The notes under the pieces are model-generated. The model searched no databases. It worked only from the letters and a program-made list of their open reading frames with translations, and was not told the DNA's origin. The position numbers and the translations under genes were made by a program. Positions 1 through 7,448 of a stretch of DNA of 64,000 bases are shown one piece after another. This stretch comes from Bifidobacterium platyrrhinorum (GTDB lineage Bacteria; Actinomycetota; Actinomycetes; Actinomycetales; Bifidobacteriaceae): assembly GCF_010667645.1 (NCBI RefSeq), contig NZ_WHZV01000002.1, positions 161,990-225,989 on the forward strand, written 5' to 3'. The number at the start of each line of letters is the position of its first letter. The first letter of the stretch is position 1.

Positions 1-441
1 GCCGTCGTCATGGGCAAGGTCGCGAAGAACGTGCCCGTCGAGAAGGCGATGGACTACGTGCTCGGCTTCACCTGCGTCAACGACGTGACGCTGCGCGACC
101 TGCAGGGCCTCGACCCCACGTGGACGCGCGCCAAGGGCTTCGACACCTCCTGCCCGCTTGGGCCCTGGATCGTGATGCGCGACGACCTGAACTGGCGCGA
201 CGCGAGGATCTCGTTCACGCTCAACGGCGAGGACGTGCCGATGGCGTCCGGCACCACCGCGAACCTCATCCACGGCATCCCCGAGCAGATCGCCGCGATC
301 AGCTCGTTCTCCACGCTGCTGCCCGGCGACGTGATCATGACCGGCACGCCGAACGCGTCCGGCCACCTCGACCCCGGCGACGAGACCATCGTCCACGTCG
401 AAGGCATCGGCGACCTGCGCAACGTGATCGTCAGGGCGTAA
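1..441 (+). CDS. Fumarylacetoacetate hydrolase (FAH) family protein, C-terminal part
   Basis: The reading frame is open from base 1, so the gene starts upstream of the window and only about 146 C-terminal residues are present. The segment has the FAH/2-hydroxyhepta-2,4-diene-1,7-dioate isomerase look: VLGFTCVNDVT, a GFDTSCPLGPW stretch, a FTLNGEDVP strand and the LLPGDVIMTGTPNASG glycine turn that shapes the active site. Family members are metal-dependent enzymes acting on 2-keto acids with a C-C or C=C bond next to the carbonyl. The catalytic acidic metal ligands lie in the missing N-terminal part, so the substrate cannot be judged. It converges with the PTS genes that follow and is separated from them by two hairpins. 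Confidence 0.85.
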   Translation, partial: AVVMGKVAKNVPVEKAMDYVLGFTCVNDVTLRDLQGLDPTWTRAKGFDTSCPLGPWIVMRDDLNWRDARISFTLNGEDVPMASGTTANLIHGIPEQIAAISSFSTLLPGDVIMTGTPNASGHLDPGDETIVHVEGIGDLRNVIVRA

Positions 442-559
442 GTAAGACGGGCAATCCGGTGGATTGCCCGTATCCCCGACCAAGCGGCGGCGGCCGTGAG
501 GCGGGATACGGCCTTCGCACGGCGAAGTCCGTGACCGCGGGCGTAAGACGGGCAATCCG
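442..559. repeat. 17-bp direct repeat and GGGCAATCC-GGT-GGATTGCCC palindrome
   Basis: GTAAGACGGGCAATCCG occurs at 442-458 and again at 543-559, 101 bp apart. In the first copy it continues into a perfect 11-bp inverted repeat (447-457 with 461-471) around the triplet GGT. The second copy has lost its right arm. The palindrome belongs to the CC-NNT-GG family also found at 28444, 37432, 42800 and 44914. Confidence 0.75.
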
Positions 560-570
560 CGGCCGCATAT

Positions 571-604
571 GATGAACCCCTCCGTGGATGCGGAGGGGTT
601 CATC
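571..604. terminator. Bidirectional hairpin between convergent genes
   Basis: A perfect 14-bp stem (571-584 with 591-604, GATGAACCCCTCCG) closes a 6-nt loop TGGATG. It lies between the FAH gene and the convergent PTS genes, where a shared terminator is expected. There is no long T-run. Confidence 0.7.
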
Positions 605-718
605 GCTGATGGGACGGGTTCCGGTGGCCATGCGTGCCGTATGCCGGCGGTTCGAGCAGGGAAAGGGATCCCGGCGCCGCGCATGGCCGCTTCACGGGCC
701 GCCCGGGCCCGTCTTGCG

Positions 719-1228
719 TCACTTCACGGTCATCGTGCCCACGGGCTTGCCGCCGGCGACGGTGCCGGAGGCGGTCAGGTCGAGCGAGGCGATCGCGGCC
801 GGGTTCGTGAACACGACGATGACGTCGGTGGGCTTGCCGGCGGCCTTCACCGCGGCGAGGTCCACGCGTTCGATGGGCGTGCCCGCGGCCACGTCCTGGC
901 CGGCGGCGACGAGCATGTCGAACGGCTCGCCCTTGAGCTGCACCGTGTCGACGCCGATGTGCACGAGCACCTCCACGCCGCCCTCGGTGGTGATGCCCAC
1001 CGCGTGCTTCGCGTCGGCGACCGTCGTCACCCTGCCGGCCACCGGCGCGACCACGACGCCGGAGGACGGTTCCACGCCGAAGCCGTCGCCGAGGATCTTC
1101 GCGGCGAACGTCTCGTCGGGCACCTCCTCGACCGGCTTGTACACGCCGTCCACCGGCGCGACGATGGTGACGGCTTCGGGCGCGGCGGGCGCTTCGGACT
1201 TATGGAACAGGCCAGAGAACAATCCCAT
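719..1228 (-). CDS. PTS system EIIA component, glucose (Crr) type
   Basis: This 169-residue protein is a stand-alone EIIA of the glucose family. It takes phosphate from HPr and passes it to the EIIB domain of a sugar permease at the membrane. The two family histidines fall at residues 75 (DAKHAVGI) and 90 (VLVHIGVD), the same numbering as E. coli EIIA-Glc. H90 is the expected phosphorylated residue. The frame is open further upstream, but the start at 1228 is chosen because AGGAGG lies 6 bases before the ATG. It is 252 bp downstream of the EIICB gene on the same strand, so the two probably serve one permease. The substrate (glucose or N-acetylglucosamine) is inferred only. Confidence 0.92.
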   Translation of the reverse strand: MGLFSGLFHKSEAPAAPEAVTIVAPVDGVYKPVEEVPDETFAAKILGDGFGVEPSSGVVVAPVAGRVTTVADAKHAVGITTEGGVEVLVHIGVDTVQLKGEPFDMLVAAGQDVAAGTPIERVDLAAVKAAGKPTDVIVVFTNPAAIASLDLTASGTVAGGKPVGTMTVK

Positions 1229-1480
1229 GGCGATCCTCCTTGATTGCTTGACGGATGTCTGACTATGGCCGGCCCGACCGGATCGGACCGGCGATCGCAA
1301 CCCACGCTACACCATGACGGCCGCCCGCCTCGGCCGCGACATCACCGCGTCATCGCGGCGGCGTCACGGCCGGGAGGGACGGCCATCACGGATCAGGGGT
1401 CATGCCGGGGTCGCGGGCCGTGGAACCCGGGGGCGTCGCCCGGAGGCTCCGGCCTGCGACCCGCGACCCCGGCGCGGGGG

Positions 1481-3028
1481 TCACGACTTGCGGTGGATCT
1501 CCTCCATCGCGTCGGCCACGGCCTGCACCTGCGTGCCGACCACCACCTGGATGTTCTTCGCGTCCAGCACCTTGACGCCGGGCACGAGCTTGCGGATCGC
1601 GTCCACATCCACCTTGGAGGTGTCCTGCACGCCCATGCGCAGACGGGTCACGCAGTTCTCGATGTCGACCACGTTGGCCTTGCCGCCGAGCAGCTCGTAC
1701 AGCTTCGCGGCGAGCACGCCCTCCTTGTCGCCGGAGGCGGCCTTGGCGGCCGAACCGGCGCCGGCGCCCGTGTCGAGGATCGCGGCCGCCGCGGCGGCGC
1801 CCTCGTCGTCGTCATCGCCACGGCCCGGGGTCTTGAGGTCGAACTTCTTGATCATGAACGTGAACACGAAGTAGTAGATGACCGCGAAGACCAGGCCCTG
1901 CACGATGAGCATCCACGGCATGTGCGCCTGCGGGACGCGCAGCGAGAGGAACCAATCGATGAAGCCGGCGGAGAAGTTGAATCCGGCGATCCACTGGAAC
2001 GAGGCCGCGATGAACACCGACAGGGCGGTGAGCAGCGCGTGCACCACGTACAGCGGGAACGCGGCGAACATGAAGGAGAACTCGAGCGGCTCGGTCACGC
2101 CGGTGAGGAACGCGGCGAGGCCGCCCGCCAGCATCAGGGAGCCGACGGCCTTCTTGTTCTCCGGCTTCGCCTGGCGGTACATGGCGTACGCGCCGGCGGG
2201 CAGGCCGAACATCATGATCGGGAAGAAGCCGGCCTGGTACATGCCGGTGACGTACTGGCCCCACGGGTGGAAGCCGCCGGTGGCGACCACGGCCGCGGTC
2301 TTGCCGTCAAGGCCGCCCACGCCGTTCCAGAACTTCGTGATGTCGTCGATGCCGGCCAGGTTGAACCAGAACACGTTGTTGAGCGCGTGGTGCAGGCCGG
2401 TCGGGATGAGCAAGCGGTTGAAGAACGCGTAGATGCCGGCGCCCACCGCGCCCATGCCCATCAGGGCCTCGCCGAAGGTGACCAGGCCGTTGTAGACCAG
2501 CGGCCACACGAACAGCAGGATCAGCGAGATCACCGACATGATCGCGGCCGTCAGGATCGGCACGCAGCGGCGGCCCGAGAAGAACGCGAGGAAGTCGGGC
2601 AGCTTCGTCTTATGGAACTTGTTGTACAGGGCACCGGCCACGCAGCCGACCATGATGCCGAAGAACACGTTCTTGTTGCCGATGGCGCCCGGGGCGAACG
2701 CGGCCGGCGGGTTCTCGGCGTCGAAGCCGAGGAACATCGCGGCCGAGCCCATGATCGTGGTGACGGTCATGAAGCCGACCAGGCCGGACAGGGCGGACGC
2801 GCCGTCGCGCTCGCGGGCCATGCCCACGGCCACGCCGACCGCGAACAGCAGGCCCAGGTTGTCGAGGATCGCCGAACCGGTCTTGCACAGGTACGCGGCG
2901 ATGACGTTGCCGCCGCCCCAGCCGCTCGGGTCGATCCAGTAGCCGATGCCCAGGAAGAGCGCGGCCGCGGGCAGGCACGCCACCGGCAGCATCAGCGCGC
3001 GTCCTAGTCGCTGGATATACGCTTTCAT
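1481..3028 (-). CDS. ptsG: PTS glucose/GlcNAc-family permease, EIICB
   Basis: A protein of 515 residues with the EIIC membrane domain first (about residues 1-400, many hydrophobic segments) followed by a linker rich in Asp/Glu and Ala and a C-terminal EIIB domain. The EIIB phosphorylation site is the Cys at about residue 459 in DIENCVTRLRM, the glucose-superfamily signature. It imports and phosphorylates a hexose using phosphate relayed by the EIIA encoded downstream. The start at 3028 has an excellent GGAGGAGGTAGGAG ribosome site. An upstream ATG at 3199 would add a region with no family similarity. Sugar specificity cannot be read reliably from sequence, so the symbol is by similarity to the glucose permease of bifidobacteria. 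Confidence 0.85.
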   Translation of the reverse strand: MKAYIQRLGRALMLPVACLPAAALFLGIGYWIDPSGWGGGNVIAAYLCKTGSAILDNLGLLFAVGVAVGMARERDGASALSGLVGFMTVTTIMGSAAMFLGFDAENPPAAFAPGAIGNKNVFFGIMVGCVAGALYNKFHKTKLPDFLAFFSGRRCVPILTAAIMSVISLILLFVWPLVYNGLVTFGEALMGMGAVGAGIYAFFNRLLIPTGLHHALNNVFWFNLAGIDDITKFWNGVGGLDGKTAAVVATGGFHPWGQYVTGMYQAGFFPIMMFGLPAGAYAMYRQAKPENKKAVGSLMLAGGLAAFLTGVTEPLEFSFMFAAFPLYVVHALLTALSVFIAASFQWIAGFNFSAGFIDWFLSLRVPQAHMPWMLIVQGLVFAVIYYFVFTFMIKKFDLKTPGRGDDDDEGAAAAAAILDTGAGAGSAAKAASGDKEGVLAAKLYELLGGKANVVDIENCVTRLRMGVQDTSKVDVDAIRKLVPGVKVLDAKNIQVVVGTQVQAVADAMEEIHRKS

Positions 3029-3398
3029 TTCTCCTACCTCCTCCATTGAGGTGTGTCCAAGCGGTGGGGGAATCCGAACTGCAGGTTTCCTTTCTTGTGC
3101 CGCGCCGAACCGCCGTTGGTCCGCCGCGTGGTCTTCGAGAGTCAAGCAGCACCGCTTCATGTGCCATGGTACGTCACCGGCAACATACGCTGCAATCACT
3201 TCGTTAAGTCACTATGCGTTAATCGGGCATGGCGGCGAAACCCTTGGAACCGCTGACCGCTACTGGTGTCTCGCTTCCCGGTGCGACAGGGGTTTCGCAC
3301 AAATTCGTAAAGAAGGTTTCCTGCCGGCGTGTCGAAAAGGTTCCGTAGGATGGGACGCAAGATCGGTCGTACCAACCATCAATCAGAAGGGAACTCCC
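3029..3398. other. Divergent intergenic region between PTS permease and hom
   Basis: This 370-bp stretch must hold the promoters for the leftward PTS genes and the rightward hom-thrB operon. On the minus strand TTGCAG followed after 18 bases by TACCAT (around 3165-3194) is a possible promoter. I see no convincing operator or conserved gene in it. Confidence 0.4.
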
Positions 3399-4715
3399 GT
3401 GGCCTTCAAGAACGAAACCCCCATCCGCGTCGGACTTCTGGGCGCCGGCACCGTGGGCTCGCAGACCGCCCGTCTCATCGTCGAGCAGAAGGACGAGCTC
3501 GCCGCCCGCATCGGACGCCCCATCGAGCTGACCGGCGTCGCCTGCCTCGACCCGAAGGAGACCGAGCGCTTCCCGTGGATCGACCAGGCGATCGTCACCA
3601 CCGACACGATGGGCGTGGCCACGAGTTCCGACATCGTCATCGAGCTCATCGGCGGCACCACCGTGGCGCGCACGTTCGTGCTCGCCGCCATCGAATCCGG
3701 CGCGTCCGTCGTGACCGCGAACAAGGCGCTGCTCGCCAAGTACGGCCCGGAGATCTACGCGGCCGCCGAGGCCAAGGGCGTCGACATCTACTTCGAGGCG
3801 GCCGTGGGCGGCGCCATCCCGTTCCTGCGCCCCCTGCGCGAATCCCTCGTCGGCGACAAGGTGACGAGCATGCTCGGCATCGTCAACGGCACCACCAACT
3901 ACATCCTCGACGAGATGACCACCAAGGGCCTCCAGTTCGACGACGTCCTCAGGGACGCGCAGGCCAAGGGCTACGCCGAGGCCGACCCGACCGGCGACAT
4001 CGAGGGCTACGACGCCGCCAACAAGGCCGCCATCATGGCCACGCTCGGCTTCCACACCTCCGTCACCATCGACGACGTGTCCGTCGAGGGCATCACCAAG
4101 ATCACCGCCGACGACATCGCCGCCGCCACCGCCGAGCACAAGGTCATCAAGCTGCTCGCCGTGGTCGAGAACGGCGAGGCCGGCGTCTCCGCGCGCGTCT
4201 ACCCGGCGCTCATCGACGAGAACCACCCGCTCGCCTCCGTGCACGGCTCGTTCAACGCCGTGTTCGTCAAGGCCGAGGCGGCCGACGACCTCATGTTCTA
4301 CGGCCGCGGCGCCGGCGGCGCGCCGACCGCCTCCGCCGTCGTCGGCGACGTCGTCACCGTGGCGCGCCACATCGCCGCCGGCTGCACCGGCCCGTCCATC
4401 CCGCTGTACAAGGACCTGAAGAAGGCCCCGGCCAGCGCCACGAAGGCCGCGTTCGCCGTGCGCTTCCTCATCCACGACAAGCCGGGCGTGCTGGCCGCCA
4501 TCGCCACCGAATTCGCGAAGAACGGCGTGTCCATCAACGGCGTCAACCAGGACCTCAAGCCCACGCTCACCGACCCGGGCTACGACGGCGAGATTCAGCA
4601 GCTGCGCGTCGTGACGCACGCCACCGACGAGGAGACCCTGCGCGCGACCGTCAAGGCCGTCCAGCAGCTCGACTTCGTCACCGGCGACCCGTCCATCCTG
4701 AGGGTGCTGAACTGA
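3399..4715 (+). CDS. hom: Homoserine dehydrogenase
   Basis: The protein has 438 residues, the usual length for actinobacterial homoserine dehydrogenase with a C-terminal ACT domain. It reduces aspartate semialdehyde to homoserine, the branch point to threonine and methionine. Visible are the Rossmann NAD(P) motif GLLGAGTVGSQTARLI near the N-terminus, the VTANKALLAKYG segment, the substrate region GIVNGTTNYILDEM, and the ACT domain from about residue 355 (FLIHDKPGVLAAIATEFAKNGVSI), which normally gives feedback control by threonine. The start is a GTG at 3399 preceded by AGAAGGGA. Longer in-frame starts upstream lie in non-conserved sequence. Its stop overlaps the start of thrB. Confidence 0.95.
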   Translation: MAFKNETPIRVGLLGAGTVGSQTARLIVEQKDELAARIGRPIELTGVACLDPKETERFPWIDQAIVTTDTMGVATSSDIVIELIGGTTVARTFVLAAIESGASVVTANKALLAKYGPEIYAAAEAKGVDIYFEAAVGGAIPFLRPLRESLVGDKVTSMLGIVNGTTNYILDEMTTKGLQFDDVLRDAQAKGYAEADPTGDIEGYDAANKAAIMATLGFHTSVTIDDVSVEGITKITADDIAAATAEHKVIKLLAVVENGEAGVSARVYPALIDENHPLASVHGSFNAVFVKAEAADDLMFYGRGAGGAPTASAVVGDVVTVARHIAAGCTGPSIPLYKDLKKAPASATKAAFAVRFLIHDKPGVLAAIATEFAKNGVSINGVNQDLKPTLTDPGYDGEIQQLRVVTHATDEETLRATVKAVQQLDFVTGDPSILRVLN

Positions 4716-5752
4716 TGGCCCCCATCTGCAACCAGGTGCGCGTGCGCGTGCCGGCCACCAGCGCCAACCTCGGCTCCGGCTTCGACACCGTCGGTCTCGC
4801 GCTCGACTACCACGACGAGCTCACGTTCACGCTGAACGACGACCCGGCGGACGGCGTCGCGCACGTCGTCATCCACGGCGAGGGCGAGGACACGCTGCCG
4901 CGCGACGAGACGCATCTGGTCGTCTCCACGTTCCGCCGCGCGTGCGCCACGCTCGGCCTCGGCCGTCTCGGTTTCACGCTCGAGGCGACGAACAACATCC
5001 CGCAGGCGCGCGGCATGGGCTCGTCCGCCGAGGCGATCGTCGCCGGCATCGCCGCGGCCGCCGCGTTCGCGCAGCCCGGCGCGCTCAACCGCCCCGCCAT
5101 CTTCGACATGGCCGCCCAGATCGAAGGCCACCCGGACAACGTGGCGCCCGCCGTGTTCGGCGGCCTCACCGTCTCCTGGGACTTCGAGACCGCGGAGGGC
5201 GTCGGCTCGGTCGCCATCCCCGGCGGCGACCCGCTGCACGGCGGCTTCCACACGGTCAACTACCCGGTCGACCCGGCCATCACCGCCGCCGTGTTCGTGC
5301 CCGACTACGAGCTGTCCACCGAGAAGGCGCGCCGGGCGCTGCCCGCCGAACTGCCGTACAAGGACGCCGTGTACAACGTCTCGCGCGTGGGCCTCCTGCC
5401 CGCCGCGATGAACCCGTCCGTGCTGGCTACGACCGGCGGCGCGGCCGCGGCCGAAGGATCCGGCGACGCCGGCCACGAGGCGAACGCGCTGCTGTTCACC
5501 GCCACGCAGGACAGGCTGCACCAGCCGTACCGCGGCGGCCTCATGCCGCCGAGCACCGAGCTCATCGCGCTGTTCCGCTCCAAGGGCTACGCGGCGGCCG
5601 TCTCCGGCGCCGGCCCGTGCGTGCTCGTGCTGCACTACGGCGACGCGCGCGCCGCCATCGACGAGATCGCGGCCGAACAGCTTGCCTCCGGCCATTGGAA
5701 GGTCCTCCACCTGCCCATCAACACGGCCGGCGTGGAGATCGAACGCGCCTGA
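4715..5752 (+). CDS. thrB: Homoserine kinase
   Basis: This 345-residue GHMP-superfamily kinase phosphorylates homoserine with ATP in threonine synthesis. The N-terminal VPATSANLGSGFDTVGLAL and the ATP-binding glycine loop PQARGMGSSAEAIVAG are diagnostic, and the third GHMP motif AAVSGAGPCVLVL is near the C-terminus. Its ATG shares a base with the hom stop codon (TGATG), so it is translationally coupled to hom in one operon. A short alanine/glycine-rich insert (around GGAAAAEGSGDAGHE) is a minor oddity. Threonine synthase is not in the window. Confidence 0.95.
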   Translation: MAPICNQVRVRVPATSANLGSGFDTVGLALDYHDELTFTLNDDPADGVAHVVIHGEGEDTLPRDETHLVVSTFRRACATLGLGRLGFTLEATNNIPQARGMGSSAEAIVAGIAAAAAFAQPGALNRPAIFDMAAQIEGHPDNVAPAVFGGLTVSWDFETAEGVGSVAIPGGDPLHGGFHTVNYPVDPAITAAVFVPDYELSTEKARRALPAELPYKDAVYNVSRVGLLPAAMNPSVLATTGGAAAAEGSGDAGHEANALLFTATQDRLHQPYRGGLMPPSTELIALFRSKGYAAAVSGAGPCVLVLHYGDARAAIDEIAAEQLASGHWKVLHLPINTAGVEIERA

Positions 5753-5839
5753 ACCATCGATTGCCTCCCTGCGTGCAGGGAGGCAATGTCATCTCAAGGT
5801 CATTTCCTCAAGGTCATTTCAAGGAATCCAAGGAGCCCC

Positions 5840-7315
5840 ATGTCCATTCCGCTGATTCTCGCCTCCAAGTCGAGGCCGCGCCGCGACGTGCTGGTCGCGG
5901 CCGGCGTGTGCCCGACCATCCGCGTCTCGCACGTCGACGAGCCCGCCGCGCTCGAGGCCGCGGCCCGCGAGGCCGGCGTCGCCGTCGACGACCTCACCAT
6001 CGAACGGCGCGTGACGATCCTCGCCGGCGCGAAGGCCGAGGCCGTGCACCGCGCCTACCGCGACGTGGCCGCCACGGCCGCCGCCGCGACGGGGGAGCGC
6101 GTCATCGCGTACCCGCTGCGCGCGGCCGGTGTGGACGGCGAGGACGCGGCCGGCGCCGATTCGGGTGTCGACGCCGGTGACGCAGGGGCCGCCGCCATCG
6201 ACTATTCGAAGGACGAGATCGCCACCACGCGCGACTTCTCCGGCGTGGACATGCCCACCGTCACCGAACCGATCTCCAACATCATCGCCATGCAGCCGGG
6301 GCTCACGCGCTCGACCGTCGGTCCGCTCATCGTCGGCTGCGACTCGATGTTCCTGCTCGACGGCGAATGCTACGGCAAGCCGCACAGCGTGGAGGTGGCG
6401 CGCGAACGCCTGCGCCGCATGCGCGGGGCCGTCGGCGAGCTGTGGACCGGGCATTGCGTGATCGACTTCGCGACCGGGCGCGTCGCGCGCGGCGCCAGCC
6501 ACGCCACCGTGCGGTTCGGCGACTTCACCGACCGCGACATCGAACGCTACATCGCCACAGGCGAGCCGCTCGAAGTGGCCGGCTCGTTCACGCTGGAGGG
6601 CTTCGGCGGCGCGTTCATCGATTCGATCGACGGCGATCCGCACGGCATCATCGGCATCAGCCTGCCGCTGCTGCGCAGGCTCGTCGGCGAACTCGGCGTC
6701 GAGTGGACGGACCTGTGGAACATGGTGCGCGGCGAGCTCGCGCCCGAGGCGGCCGACGCGGCGGGCATCGCCGCCGCCGGCAAGGACAAGCTGCCGCCCA
6801 CGGAGAACGTGCACCAGCCGGGCGACGGCTGGGTGGACTGCGCGTGCGGGCGCAAGCATTGGGGCGTCAACGGCGCCTCTGGCGTGCTGCTCGCCCGCCG
6901 CGACGGGACGAGCGGCGAGGTGACGCACGTGGTCATGCAGCACCGCGCGGTGTGGAGCGCCGAAGGCGGCACGTGGGGCATCCCCGGCGGCGCCACGGCC
7001 GACGGCGAATCGCCGATCGAGGGCGCGCTGCGCGAGAGCTTCGAGGAGGCGAACATCACCCCCGAGGACATCGAGGTGGTCGGCTCCTACCGCGAGGACC
7101 ACGGCCCGTGGGCGTACACCACCGTGTTCGCGTTCGAGAAGCCGGGGCACGAGGTGCACCCGCGCGCCAACGACGACGAAAGCCTCGAGATCGAATGGGT
7201 GCCGATCGACGAGGTGCCGAACCGCAGACTCCTCACCGCGATGAGGACCGACTGGCCGCGCTTCGACGCGCGGTTGCGCGCGCTCGCCGCGGACGCGGCG
7301 AAGCGGGGACGGTAG
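5840..7315 (+). CDS. Maf nucleotide pyrophosphatase fused to a Nudix hydrolase
   Basis: The 491-residue product joins two house-cleaning enzymes. The Maf half (residues 1 to about 305) has ILASKSRPRRDVL in place of the usual SSSPRR loop, then GCDSMFLLDGECYGKP, GEPLEVAGSFTLEG and GDPHGIIGISLPLL. Maf proteins hydrolyse non-canonical nucleoside triphosphates. The Nudix half has a complete Nudix box (GGATADGESPIEGALRESFE continuing EA, about residues 380-405) with the expected G-x5-E-x7-RE-x2-EE pattern. Between Maf strands is an insert of about 60 residues (around residues 95-150). A CxC-type segment (VDCACGRKHWG) precedes the Nudix domain. The start at 5840 follows AAGGAG. Earlier ATGs have no ribosome site. 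Confidence 0.9.
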   Translation: MSIPLILASKSRPRRDVLVAAGVCPTIRVSHVDEPAALEAAAREAGVAVDDLTIERRVTILAGAKAEAVHRAYRDVAATAAAATGERVIAYPLRAAGVDGEDAAGADSGVDAGDAGAAAIDYSKDEIATTRDFSGVDMPTVTEPISNIIAMQPGLTRSTVGPLIVGCDSMFLLDGECYGKPHSVEVARERLRRMRGAVGELWTGHCVIDFATGRVARGASHATVRFGDFTDRDIERYIATGEPLEVAGSFTLEGFGGAFIDSIDGDPHGIIGISLPLLRRLVGELGVEWTDLWNMVRGELAPEAADAAGIAAAGKDKLPPTENVHQPGDGWVDCACGRKHWGVNGASGVLLARRDGTSGEVTHVVMQHRAVWSAEGGTWGIPGGATADGESPIEGALRESFEEANITPEDIEVVGSYREDHGPWAYTTVFAFEKPGHEVHPRANDDESLEIEWVPIDEVPNRRLLTAMRTDWPRFDARLRALAADAAKRGR

Positions 7316-7374
7316 GCCGGGTCGGCGGTCGTAACGCATATGCCGTGTGACCGTATCGGGCGCATGGAGATGGC

Positions 7375-7426
7375 AAGAGGCCGTGTGCCGAAGAATCCAT
7401 CGTGATTCCTCGACACACGGCCTCTT
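7375..7426. terminator. Bidirectional terminator between convergent genes
   Basis: A 13-bp perfect stem AAGAGGCCGTGTG (7375-7387) pairs with 7414-7426, with short T and A runs on the two sides. It sits between the Maf-Nudix gene and the oppositely oriented coiled-coil gene. Confidence 0.8.
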
Positions 7427-7448
7427 TGGTCGGACCGGTCTGATTCGG

